Made by a program: the position numbers and the translations under genes. 64,000 nt of DNA from Luscinia megarhynchos (taxonomy: Eukaryota; Chordata; Aves; Passeriformes; Turdidae): NCBI GenBank assembly GCA_034336665.1, contig CM067572.1:3031786-3095785 (forward strand). The letters are read 5' to 3'. Each line of letters begins with the position of its first letter. The first letter of the stretch is position 1. The notes beneath the pieces are model-generated. The model saw nothing but the letters and a program-made list of their open reading frames with translations, was not told the DNA's origin and ran no database searches. Positions 30,901 through 61,699 of this stretch are shown one piece after another.

Positions 30901-31930
30901 CCTGCCCTTCTATTTCTAACTTTCCAGTTTATCCCTTAAAGCTGCTGCTGTTCCAGATATTCTCTCTGCACAATTCAGAAACACATGCAGGGCATCAAGA
31001 TTCCTTCTTGTTTTCATGCTCTCCCAGTTGGAACAGCATGAGGCTGCACTGTCCCATTTGTTGGCTTTTGGGTTTTTTTTCCCTGAGTTGGTAAATTCAT
31101 GGGTGCTTGTGAAGAAACAAGAGGGAGGAAGGATGTGACTGATGATGTGGAGATAACAGTTGGTGATTTTAGTGCAGTTCTGTCCACTGTGCCATACTGG
31201 GTGATTCATTCCTCCTGTCGAGCTCTGACTTGTCTGTAATGGGGCAGATGTCCTGCTTGCTTGCTTTTTTAGATATTTGCAGAGCTGCTCTCAAGTGCAA
31301 GCAATATAAAAGCCAGAGTTGTGGAGTTGTAGAAACCATGGAGATGAGAGGCAACTGAAAATATTTGGGAGTATGTGAAAAATACCAACAAAGTAAATAG
31401 CAGTGATGCTGAGGCCTGAGAGGCAAGAGTTGGAACTGGCTTTAGGGTAGGAGGAAAGTGAGTTTAATTTTCTTCTCCATGTGGAATTCCCATGCTTCTC
31501 ACTCCTTTGGGAAGATCAGTGATCAACATCCTTCAGATCAAAAAGAAATTCTTATGGAATGCCTTGTTGGAGGTTTTCTACTGTGAAAAATAATACGAGT
31601 GAAAAAACCCTGCTACTGGCTGAATTTGGCATCGAGATTATTCTGTAGTTTTTAGAAAAAAAAGTCTGTACTTTGTAACAGATGTTATTCTGCTATGTTA
31701 GAGAAATATTTGAAGTGGAGAGGCTTAATGCTAAATTTTTCCCTCAGACTGATTTTGCTGAAATGTCCTTGCTCAGTGGCTCCATTTTGCTGGATCAGAA
31801 CTGAACTCCCTCTGAGTGACTCTCTCACCCTTTTGTCTCTGTAGACTTTGTGTTAGACCAGCTTTAAAACCTCCTTTTCATTTTCATTTTGTGCCTCAGC
31901 TGTGGCTCTGCTGATTGGGCTGGGTACACT

Positions 31931-32095
31931 TGCCAAGACAGCTCTTTCAGCTGGTTCTAAACCTGGTCTTTCCTAATCCCTGCCTGATTCCTGGCTGTGC
32001 CAGGACAGCTCCATCAGCTGGTTCTAAACCTGGGCTTTCCTAGTCCCTGCCTGGCTCCTGGCTGTGCCAGGACAGCTCCATCAGCTGGTGCCATG
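31931..32095. repeat. 67-bp tandem repeat, about 2.5 copies
   Basis: The block starting GACAGCTC recurs at 31937, 32004 and 32071, exactly 67 bases apart. Copies 1 and 2 share the 'cagctggttctaaacctgg' and 'ccctgcctg' segments with few differences. Copy 3 breaks off after 'cagctggt'. The period is not a multiple of three and the region is intronic, so this is a minisatellite and not a protein repeat. Confidence 0.93.
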
Positions 32096-35000
32096 CCCTG
32101 GGCTGGTGCCAGGGCTGCTGGGGGGCTCAGCACTGAGCTGGTGCTGCTGCCAGCCCTGGGGCTCTCAGGACAGGCTCTCTGCCCCCAGCAGAGGTTGGGG
32201 CTGGCTGGAAGCTCAGCAGTGGCTGCTGCAATCCTGAGTTGTCCATGGAGAAAGGGACCATGCAGCAGAGGAGCATTACAGGAATGATGTCTGTGCATTA
32301 GAAGCAGCAGTCCTGGTAATGATGAATTGCTGCTGGTAATTAATCTGGGTATAACATCTACTTTGGATGCTGGGGTTAATTGTTTTGGGGTTTTTTTTTT
32401 CTAAAGCAATCTCTGTCTTATTGCTGTACTGTAAGAAAATAATTCTGATCTCAGAAGTGTTACCAGAAGTGAATGATACTCTCCTGGTGAGAGGGACGTT
32501 ACCTAAATGTAAATGGAGCCCAGTGTTGATTGCAAGGCTGAAGCCAGTATTATTTTGTAGGAAAACAAGCTGGTTTGTATGTCATGCTTGCTTTCAGTTC
32601 ATGCTCTGACAGACTCCTCTTCTAAAATCCTGTTGCATTTTAATTAACTTTCTTCATCATCTTGACATAGCTATACCATAGCCTGATCTCTTTTCTTCTG
32701 AAATCCTTGTGAAGGGAGCTGGACAAGGTATGGAAGAATTAACTGTTACTTTGATCTTTTGAAATGGTGTTTCACACCATATACTTTTTCTGTTTAGTTA
32801 TTCTGGGATGATTTAAAGGTTGTCCTTGTTCATTGTGTTTTGTTAAGGTTATTTGAAAACTTTCCTGAGTGGTTGATGGGCTTTTAAAAGACATTCTGCA
32901 AAATCTTCTCCAGAGATGCTCAATTTCTGGGTACTTATCATGCAGTTTTCCCTATTCCTATCCCTAAGTAGTGAAGGGTTCCTGTTCTGTTTTTGTTTCT
33001 CCTTAATTAGTTGTGTCTTTTAGTCCTCCTACTTTGGAAGGTTTAAAATTGGCTGTGAGAGCTTGTTAATGCCAGGCAAAGTACAGAGACTAATGCAATG
33101 TATCTGAAGTGACTTAATGTATAAATAGGGAGTTGCAAGAAAAATGCTTGAAACACTGTATTCCAAACTCACTTGCTGTAAAGGCTTCCACAGGATGTAT
33201 TATTAATATATTTTGGTGCTGCTGAAACTGTAATATCATGGTGCATTACAGCAATATCTGTGACATAAGTGACAGCTTTCATCACTTATAAAACTCTGCT
33301 CCAGTACGTGCAGGAATCTCGCCTTTGGACTCCAACTGCACTGATTGCATCTGGCAGCTGCATATGGTGAAACTTAGCTACTGCCCTTTTAATTAAATTA
33401 TAGTGGGAGCTTGCTACTGGGAGCTTGATGATCAGCTGAGGGAAAAAACAGAAATGGGACTTAGTGTAAGTAAGGAAATTTGTGGTACGTGCAAGAAGTT
33501 GTTCTTGTGTCTAAAATAACTGATTGCAGTGTTCTATCTCTGCTGCTTCTGATGGAAAGAGACTGTTACAGAATTAGATCTCACCCTTCCTTTCCCAGAT
33601 AGCCCTAAGGAAATCTGAGGCAGAAAAAGGAATGCTGCTGTCTCATTTGGGTGTCTTCCCCAGATGGCAGCACCCTGAGTGGAGTACTGCATTGGCCTTT
33701 TCACTGAAGTCATTGCAGGTGTAGAATGTGTCAGAAGTGGTTCTTGAGATCCTCTGGGACTCAACTTCCCCTCCTGTGTCTGGGCATTGTCCCTCCTTCC
33801 ACAGCAGTCAGGGCCAGGTCCCACCAGAGCAATGCCTGTGAGAGAGCTCTCCTTCAGAGAGCTGTGCAGGACTGACAGCCCTCACTGGGGCACAAACAGG
33901 TGGGAAAACCACCAAAACCAGTCTGTGCCTGGCTAAGGTGCTTCTGTGGAACTCACCAGGTAGATTCCCCCCCCATTTGGCCTGCTGCAAGCAGATCCTG
34001 TGTAGTATTTGTCTCAAGCCTTGAAGCTCTCCCCAGTCAGACTGTGTTGACTTTCTCAGATGAGCCACAGGCACACCCCCAGTTCTGAACCCTTTAGAAT
34101 CCCCAAGTTCCATAATGCTTCAAATTTTCTCCTTCACACAGCTTGTGGGTTTTGTGTTTTCTTATTTATAGCTCTTGCTTTGTGGGGCACACTGGAGCTG
34201 TCAAAAGTAAGGCACTCTGCCAAAGTATTTCTAAAAATTTGTTTCTCCTAGACAGGAGAACCAAACAGAGAAATTGCATGAGTCCTCCCAGTTGCAGGCC
34301 TTACAGCAGTAGATTTGGAAGCAAGACCACCTTTTTTTAATTGTCTAGACATGTATTTAGATGTTTGCTTTAGGCTATTCAAATTTAAGTATTTTGGACA
34401 TGGCTTCTCAGCATCTCTTTTTATTTTTTAATTAGGGCTGAGGGAATATGCTTGAGGAAGCGCAATTAAGACAACTTTGGCTTGCATAATTGCCTCAGCA
34501 GGTTAGTGACTCAGTGCCAAGCTCCATGAAAGTTTAAAAACATTTGGGAGTCAATGGGAAAAATTGTCAATATGAAATTTTTCAGTGTACCATTTGCCTT
34601 TCGGGTTTTCTCAATGCTCCTGGTGCCACAGGGTCATTAAAAAAACAGAAATAAAAAGTCCTGAAGGGCATGACTTGGCTGTGTGTTGGAGAGCAAGATT
34701 TTGGTATGGAATGACTCTTCCTTGTCTTAGTCACTCCATACTGGAGGTTTAAATGCCCCACTATTTCCTGTATCATTATTGTGCAGCTCTCTAATGAAAT
34801 GAACGTCAAGGTTTCCTGCTCCAGAAGGCAATGACACCATAATTGACAGATGGTGATAAAAGCCTTTAATTTATTAATAATTGTTTGTGCAGATTGAGAT
34901 ATAGGTGTCATTGCACTGAGACAAATTGATTCCAACTGATTCCACATGTGTCTGTAGAATCTCTGCTTGACAAGGTCAGATGCTCACATAGGCCAAGGGT

Positions 35001-37180
35001 AAACATTTTTATAGGGATAAACATTTTTTTATGCACAGAAAATGTAAGTGCATCCCCTAACATGAGGGAGCTGCCTTGGTGGGTGATTGGAACACGTCCT
35101 GGTGAGCAGGGATGTGTCTGCCTGCTGCCCAAGAAATGTGGAATTTCCCAGGGTTGTCACCACTTCCAGGGACTGCACTGCTAATACCCAAAGCACTTTG
35201 TACATCCCTTCATGTGCTGCTTGCACTGTCCACTGTAGCCAGCTATCTACCAAGTTGTAGCTTAAAGCATTTAATGGATATTTAGTTATTTCCCCATTTC
35301 CTTGACTGCATTCTGCTGGTTCCAAGCAATAACACCTCCTGAATTGTGTATCTGTTGCTGTGAGGATTGCTATTTGATTTGCCTGCTCTCACCTCCAGGA
35401 CACCTGCCTGTTTTCCTGGCTGTGCAAAATAAATAATTTCTGAGACAGAACCAGCTCAGGTTCGAGTTTTATTTGGCAGTCCCTGTGCTGGAGGGGAGAG
35501 AGGGGCTGAGTGCTGGGGAGCAAAAGGGAGATGAACACAGTGAGCAGCTGATGGGAGGCAGTGTCACATTCCTCCTGTGGGCTTTTCCTGGGGTAAAACC
35601 ACAACGTTCTGGAGGTGAGAATGTTTTTGCTCCAGTAGTGCTGGCTGAAGGGCAGTTTTTGCCCAATTTTCAAATAAAAATCTGACAGGTTGTATTGGTG
35701 GACAAAGCAGAAGGGACTGAAAAGGCCATTCTGGCAGTGGATCAGGAGGGTGTGTGAGCAGCTGAGGGCTGTGGTAGCAGCCACGTTCCCCTGGTGCTGT
35801 AGGGCCTGAGGCAAGCCTGAACTAGCTGGGAGCAAACCCTGGCCTTGACTGGGAGCCTCCTTGCACATCCTTCAGGGTAGCCATGACAACCACTGCTGGT
35901 CTGGGGAGCTGCTGAGCATCTCACTCTGCTCCTGCATCCCCTGTGCTCCCCTGGGGCTCTGGGGGCTCTTTGTGGAGGGGAGGTTGGGCTCTTTGTCTAA
36001 GCAATGTTCATTTTCTAAGCTGTTGCTGTTAGTTGGGTGGTGCCTCTCTCTGATATTGTGGTTGCCAACGAGAAATCATTCAGAGTAAAGATGCCTGCAG
36101 CAATTGTCATATTTACCAACTGGATTTCACCAAACTTACATCCTTCCATGATTCACCTGCCACGAGCATGATGCTGTTCTGGTTGGGTTTGGGGGGAAGG
36201 AGGAGCCCCCAGTTCCTCCCTGGATCCACAGTGGGCTTTTCCCCTGACCCAGCAGGTCTTGTTCCCCGAGCAAATCCGTCTGTTGCTTTATCAAATTGTT
36301 CTGCCAGACTTCTGTCTGCTCCTGCAGCTGCTCTTTACAGGAGACAATGTAATCAGTGCTGTAACCACACTTATTTTCCTCCCAGGGTTTTTTTTTTTTT
36401 AACATACTGATCAGGAATCAGCAGTTTTTCTCATTTGTACTTCCCACACCTTTGGTGTTTAGCTTGCAGGTAGCCAAGAGTAATCTTGAAGGTAACTAAT
36501 CTTAGTTTAGTCTGTGTGCTGAGGAACCAAGACAATGTATCACAGCTTTATTTTGTAGGTTTTTAAAGCCATAAATTAGTTTCTTTATAAAACCTTCTGT
36601 AAAGGTGTAAAAGAAAAGGAAATTATAACCCATTTTTTCAACCAGTCTGACAAGTACAAGGTACTAGAATTCAACCCTCAATTGAATTTTTGGCACCTTC
36701 CTACGCCGAGTCCAGGTCTCACTGTTTCAAAATTCGTGGTACCTTATGTCTGTGAACTCAGTTGGAGTTTGTTGATAGGATATCTCAAAATATCTCTGCT
36801 TACAGAGAGCTCCTGCCCCTTCTGCATTTTACTGGAACCAAATAGTTCAGGATTTGTGGGTGTGAGGGGGCGAATTTGTTCTGCTTCCTCTTAGTCATCC
36901 CAGCCTTATGCTGGGAGAGGCAAGAGCTGGATAAGCAGTCCTGTATTTATCAGATGAGTGTTTTTCTTCAGACATCACAAGAATGGGTGTCCCTTGTGCC
37001 CAGGCACAGGAGCACATCTGGGCTGGCCCTGGGGAGGTGAGCAGCAGCACTGAGCTGCTTGTGCCCACTCGGGGAAGTGGTGGGCTGAATTTTGGGACTG
37101 ATGATGTCTTGCCAGGTGTTTTCTGAAATGCTGAATAAAAAAGTTTCCTGGGAATTGAACCAGGTGTCGCCTCAATGGAT

Positions 37181-37222
37181 ACTTTCAACCGACTGAAGGA
37201 TAACTTCAACCTACTGAAGGAT
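37181..37222. repeat. Short direct duplication (~20-21 bp)
   Basis: ACTTTCAACCGACTGAAGG (37181 on) is followed at 37203 by ACTTCAACCTACTGAAGG: two adjacent near-identical copies differing by one indel and one substitution. Confidence 0.8.
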
Positions 37223-40200
37223 GGAATCTGGAATCTTGTTGGTGTTAGTGTTCCATCACTGCTTTTTTCCCCTGAGAGCAGTTACAAGCCAGAACAAAAC
37301 TGATATGCTGTGACAAACCTCTGGAGCAAGTGAGGATTTGTGATACACATTTCAAGACGGGGCTGTGACAAAGATTTTATTTACACTGATTGCTTGATTG
37401 CCTGGTAGGAGAGAGGTGTTCATGCATCAATTGATGAAATCAAACAAAACCCAGAATCTGCTGACACACCCTCAAATGAGAAGCTCATACCTTTGGCCTC
37501 AATAACTGTATGGCTGAGGAGTGAAAGCATTTTTAACAGCTTTGTTTCAATTCTTATGTTTAGCCAATGAAAGCAAAATGTGCACAGTAACATTTGAATC
37601 TGATGATTCTTGATTTTTAAACATTGTTCAGTGGGGATGTTGACTCCTTTCCCACTGCTACAGGATTATTTAACCAGATTGCACTGATGTAAATCAGCAG
37701 TGACAGACTTGTACTGGGAATATCTGAGGAAGACAGAAAGGACTGAGTAAAATTTCGATGGTACTCCTAGGGACTGTTTAAGTTCCTGGATGTGCATTAC
37801 ACAATGTTCAGCTTCATTTCTTCACTCAGAGTGTTTGTGAGTAGGGTGCAGGTAATTTAAAGATGCTCTCAGTGCTGCTGCAGTGACAATTGAGGGTGTT
37901 CTGGGCTCTGACTGGAGAGATGCTGAGAAGATGCTGCACCAGGATCAGTCCTGGTCAGACCCAGCCCTCCTGCCGAGGAAGCTCAAACCCCAAAGTAATC
38001 CAGCCTGAAGTGAGGCAGGATCAGAGGAGCAGGAGCTGCTCTGGCTGGAATGATAATTAAGAGCTGGATTCCCAGTTGTCAGCAGAGCAGTGTGTGCATG
38101 AACCAGAAGTGTGAGAGGAATTGAACTGAGGAATTTACCACGGACATTTCCCATTAGATGGATGAGATGAGACCATTTTCACACTGGCTGGCAAGGATTG
38201 ATCAGGTGTCTGTGGTGTTTCACAGCCTCCTCCCCACTGACCAGCACCCTCCAGATCTTTAGTTTGCTTTAAAGCATTTTCCCTTGCATTGGACTCACTC
38301 ATTTATTTTTGTATTTTCGCTTTAGAGAGCATTGCCAGCAAACGAGCTGATAAATTCTCTGCCTGTATCCATGTGTTCATCCCTGCCTCCCTATCTTCCC
38401 TTCCCCTTGGTGTCTGTATGGGGAACTTCACCTGTGAGCTGCATTAGAAAACCTCTCTAGACTAAAATGATGTGGAAGGGCAGGGGAGGAAATCTGAATT
38501 GTTTGGTTTTAATTCATTCCTACTGGGAACTTCTGCACCTCTTGTATTGCCATCAGTGGGATTTGGCTTGTAGATAAAAACCTAAGTTTGGGTACTTTGT
38601 CTTTTTAAGAGTATTTCAATATAAATTTTGTCTCCATCTATGTAATTGCTCTATTTTCTGTCCAACTAAATAATGAAAAGTAATACAATTTAATTATTCC
38701 AAATGAGGAGCTTTTGGTGAGCGGTCACAAAGAAATATGATTTTGATTTGTATATAATGTTGGGGTTCCAGCATTGTCTAATAAGAAATATTTTATTAGC
38801 TTTCAGGCAGTCTGACCTGCATGTTAAACACTTAATTAAGATGTATAAATTTCTCCCCTCCTTCCCCTGTGCAATTATTTAAGCCTGTCTGGCAGTAGTG
38901 CATAGGACAGAGATCAGTGCTGGAGTGCTGAACAGCTGCCTCTGCCACTGCAAGGCTGGGGAACTTCTCTTTCTGAAATTGCAGATTATTTCACATCTGT
39001 TATAACCACATCAGGTCTCCAAGTGAGCTCAAGCTGTTCTTGATCCAGGAGTGGAAAGCTTTAGCTCTCTGTATAATTGCATCCACACTGAGCTGCACCA
39101 CTTGTTTGTACAGCTTAGGGTGGGAGAGCTCCCAAATTTGGGCTCATCCTCAACAAAAGAAAGATGAGCTCCTGCTTATCTGTTTCCTGAGTGCTGTTTT
39201 TGGTGCCACTGTAGACCTGTGTGATGGAGGTTTGTTAAGCTTTTCTTGCCTTGTGCAGCTTTTAGGATAAGAGAATAATACCTGGGCTCAGTCTATCACG
39301 GTGATTTGCTGGCTGAAGTCTTATGTAACACTGGCAGAAGCATGCTCCAGGGCTTTGAAATAAAGAAATCTACAATGCCCATGATCACAGAGAAATCCAG
39401 TTATTTTCTATATCAGAAATCTTAATATCCTTAAGTCAGTAATTTATAAATGGGGAGGTTAAAACAATGAACTGTTAAGCAGTTGTTGGGGAAGTTGGTG
39501 GTGTGTTGATAGTGTTGGGGTTATAAATAGTGTCTCAGTGGTTCTGAATTAAGCAGTGATGGTCAGACTGGTGTTTTGCACTGGGCAGCAGTGAAGTGCT
39601 GGGTAGTTCTGTCAGTGCACTGGAACATGCAGGCAGAAGGATTAAAGCTGCTGCTTTGGGCTTCTAGGACTGATCTGTGCTGTTCCTGAATAGAAGAGCC
39701 TTCAGTGGACATTTTTGCTATTTTACTAAGAATCAGAGGAGTATTGATCAAGTAATCCACACAAGTGATGCCACCATAGATAATTTATTGGAAATTTGGA
39801 AAGGGGAATATTTCTTACATATGTGGAAGGAATCACAGGAAACAAGATGAGGAGCAGGGGAGAGGCCAGACTCTCCTTTTCCCCTGAACCATGTGGGATT
39901 GCTGCTCTGGCTCATCTCTTCCATTTTCTCAGTTCAGGACTGAACAAAAGGCTGCTGGAGGCTGGGGGACAGGAGGAATCTTAACTAGTGCTGGCACCAG
40001 TGGCTGCCAAGGCACGTGTGTGTGCCCTGTTGTTCTTTGTGTTTTCTCAGCTATAAAATGCGAGTAATAACACTTAAATTATGGATCATTCAGTGCCGTG
40101 TGAGTGAATTAGATAATGCTACATAGGCCTTTGAAGATGAAATGCAGAATATCAATGCTGCATAAAGCTTACTTTGTGTCATGTCTATAAAACCCCTGGT

Positions 40201-41457
40201 AATGCAGCCCCAGCATTGCTGGGAAGCATAAGGAGAGGCACTTGGGCTGGCTGCATGCAAATTGATTCTGTGGAGCAGCAGCATTCACACAAATCTGGGC
40301 TGTGCTGAGAGCCCTGCAGCCTGGCACAAGGACTTGTAAACACTTGTGGCTAAAGCTCTGAGCCTTGTCCTGTCCAGCCCTCTGCTTCAGGAGGATTTGC
40401 TCTGCTGAGTCTTGAGGGTGGCAGAGGGAAGGGATTGAAACAGGAGCTCTGCTGGTTTCATTTCTCACCCCAGACTTGCAGCAGTAGTGGGTTGCATGCC
40501 AAGGTAGCAGAGAGTTTAAGGGAAAATAAAAATGGAAGGATGAAGTTACACATTCCCTGCTCCAGGAGCTGGAATTCTACTATCAGTAGTTGTGTGGTGA
40601 GCTAAACTGGGGTAGAGTGAGAACTGTTGCTTAGCCCAGAGCATTTCAGCAAACCTTGGAGGATGGATTAGTCAGAAGCATCGGTGCTAACCCTTTTTTA
40701 AATTTAGTTTCCTTCCTTGTTCCCACTGCTGGCTCTCTCACAGTACCTTTGTCCTCTGAGGCTCTCTGAGCGGGGGTTTACTCCCAGCCAGCAGAGCTAC
40801 CCAACTTCTCCCTGCTGTTTACTAACAAAAGGGGGTTTATTTGGTAACTAAGGCTTGATTGATTTTTATTTTTTTCTTTCCAAGAATTTCTGGCTGCTTG
40901 CCACTTGTTTTGCAACTGAGCAACATCACGGAGCAGTAACTTTGTCACAGGTGTCAGTGAGCTCTGTTCCAGAGCTTGAAACAGTTTTACCTGTTGGGGG
41001 CTTAGAGTGACTTAGATAAATAAGTTGCATCTTACTGGAAGGTCACTTGAAAGAAATAGCAAATTTCTTGGTGGAAAAGTGCAGAAACACAAACCAATTC
41101 CAGGTCAGCACTGCTAAACAGCCACAATTCCAATTCCAAAGTAGGGAAGGGGTTGCTGTCTTTGGGGCCTTTTTCTGTAGAGACAAGTGTTTTGTTGGTC
41201 TGGGGCTGGAAGACTTCACAAACATATCATTACATAAGGAAGGAGGTTATTTTTGTGTGAAAATACATCATTATTTATGTTTTAATAGTGTCTCCACCAA
41301 ATAACTGCATTGTGCATTGAACTCTAGGGAATTTCTTCCCCCACAGACTTAAGATTCAAAAGTTGACTATTTTTCTTTCTCTCAAGTTGAATTTTATATT
41401 ATTCAAACCATCTTATTTTGCCTAAAATTTATCTTTCAGACCTTAAAATCTCAAGCC

Positions 41458-61072
<19,615 letters not shown>

Positions 61073-61290
61073 CTGCCACCAGCTACCGAAAGGAGGAGAT
61101 AAGCACATAAAGTTTGAAGTTAATATATTTAAGGTTTGCTGTGTTTTCCCCCAAGATACTGTTTCACAACGCTTTTGGATCTGTGCAAGTCAGTTCCCAG
61201 AGGAGAGCTTACAGTATTAAAGTAATGGTTCTGTTTCTGTCATTGTGATTGCTGTGTCCTCAAAATAAAGTTGTGTACATGTCAACAATT
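61073..61290 (+). other. SERPINI1: SERPINI1 3' untranslated region
   Basis: About 220 bases from the stop to a T/G-rich segment just past the AATAAA at 61264. A longer form ending after a second AATAAA (61677-61682) is possible. Confidence 0.6.
61264..61269 (+). terminator. SERPINI1: SERPINI1 poly(A) signal (AATAAA)
   Basis: AATAAA 192 bases past the stop, followed within 25 bases by T/G-rich sequence, as expected of a cleavage site. A second copy at 61677-61682 is an alternative. Confidence 0.75.
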
Positions 61291-61676
61291 GTTTCTTGTT
61301 CTAGTGAGTTGTAAAGCAGAAAACTGCAAACCCATTATTTGTAATTTTTTTACAGTCCAAAGACTGACTTGATCAATGAGACAGGAGCAGAACGTGTGCA
61401 GCTCTGAATAATGCAGATGGCAAAGCTTGGTGGGCATTTGCAGAGCTGAAGAAGCACATGTGGACACTGTGATCCCATCCTGGCCCTGGCAGAGCAGGGA
61501 CACCACAGCCCGTGGTGCACTGCTTGGGCAGAGAATGGACCAGCTGGGCCCAGTGGATTTGATTCTCTGACTGTGGTAGACTTTGTGTGAACTGTCCCAC
61601 GTGATTCTCAAGTGCTGCTTTTCCTGGATGCTCCTGCATGTGACTCTGCCACTGCCCTCCCCTAAGTGTTGATGCC

Positions 61677-61682
61677 AATAAA
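61677..61682 (+). terminator. SERPINI1: Alternative SERPINI1 poly(A) signal
   Basis: Second AATAAA about 600 bases past the stop, followed by T/G-containing sequence. Use is unproven. Confidence 0.35.
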
Positions 61683-61699
61683 AGCATGAATACCTGAGA

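Larger units (their letters stand above)
18042..41439 (+). other. SERPINI1: SERPINI1 intron 1 (5' UTR intron, 23.4 kb)
   Basis: Bounded by GTGAGT at 18042 and TCTTTCAG at 41439. No other gene could be recognised on either strand. Long open frames, such as 23579-24112 (177 codons) and 31997-32287, fall in GC-rich or repetitive sequence and lack similarity or splice context. It contains two minisatellite-like tandem repeats (26536-26631 and 31931-32095), a short 20-bp duplication near 37181, poly(T) runs, and one possible very old CR1 trace near 27850. Confidence 0.75.
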
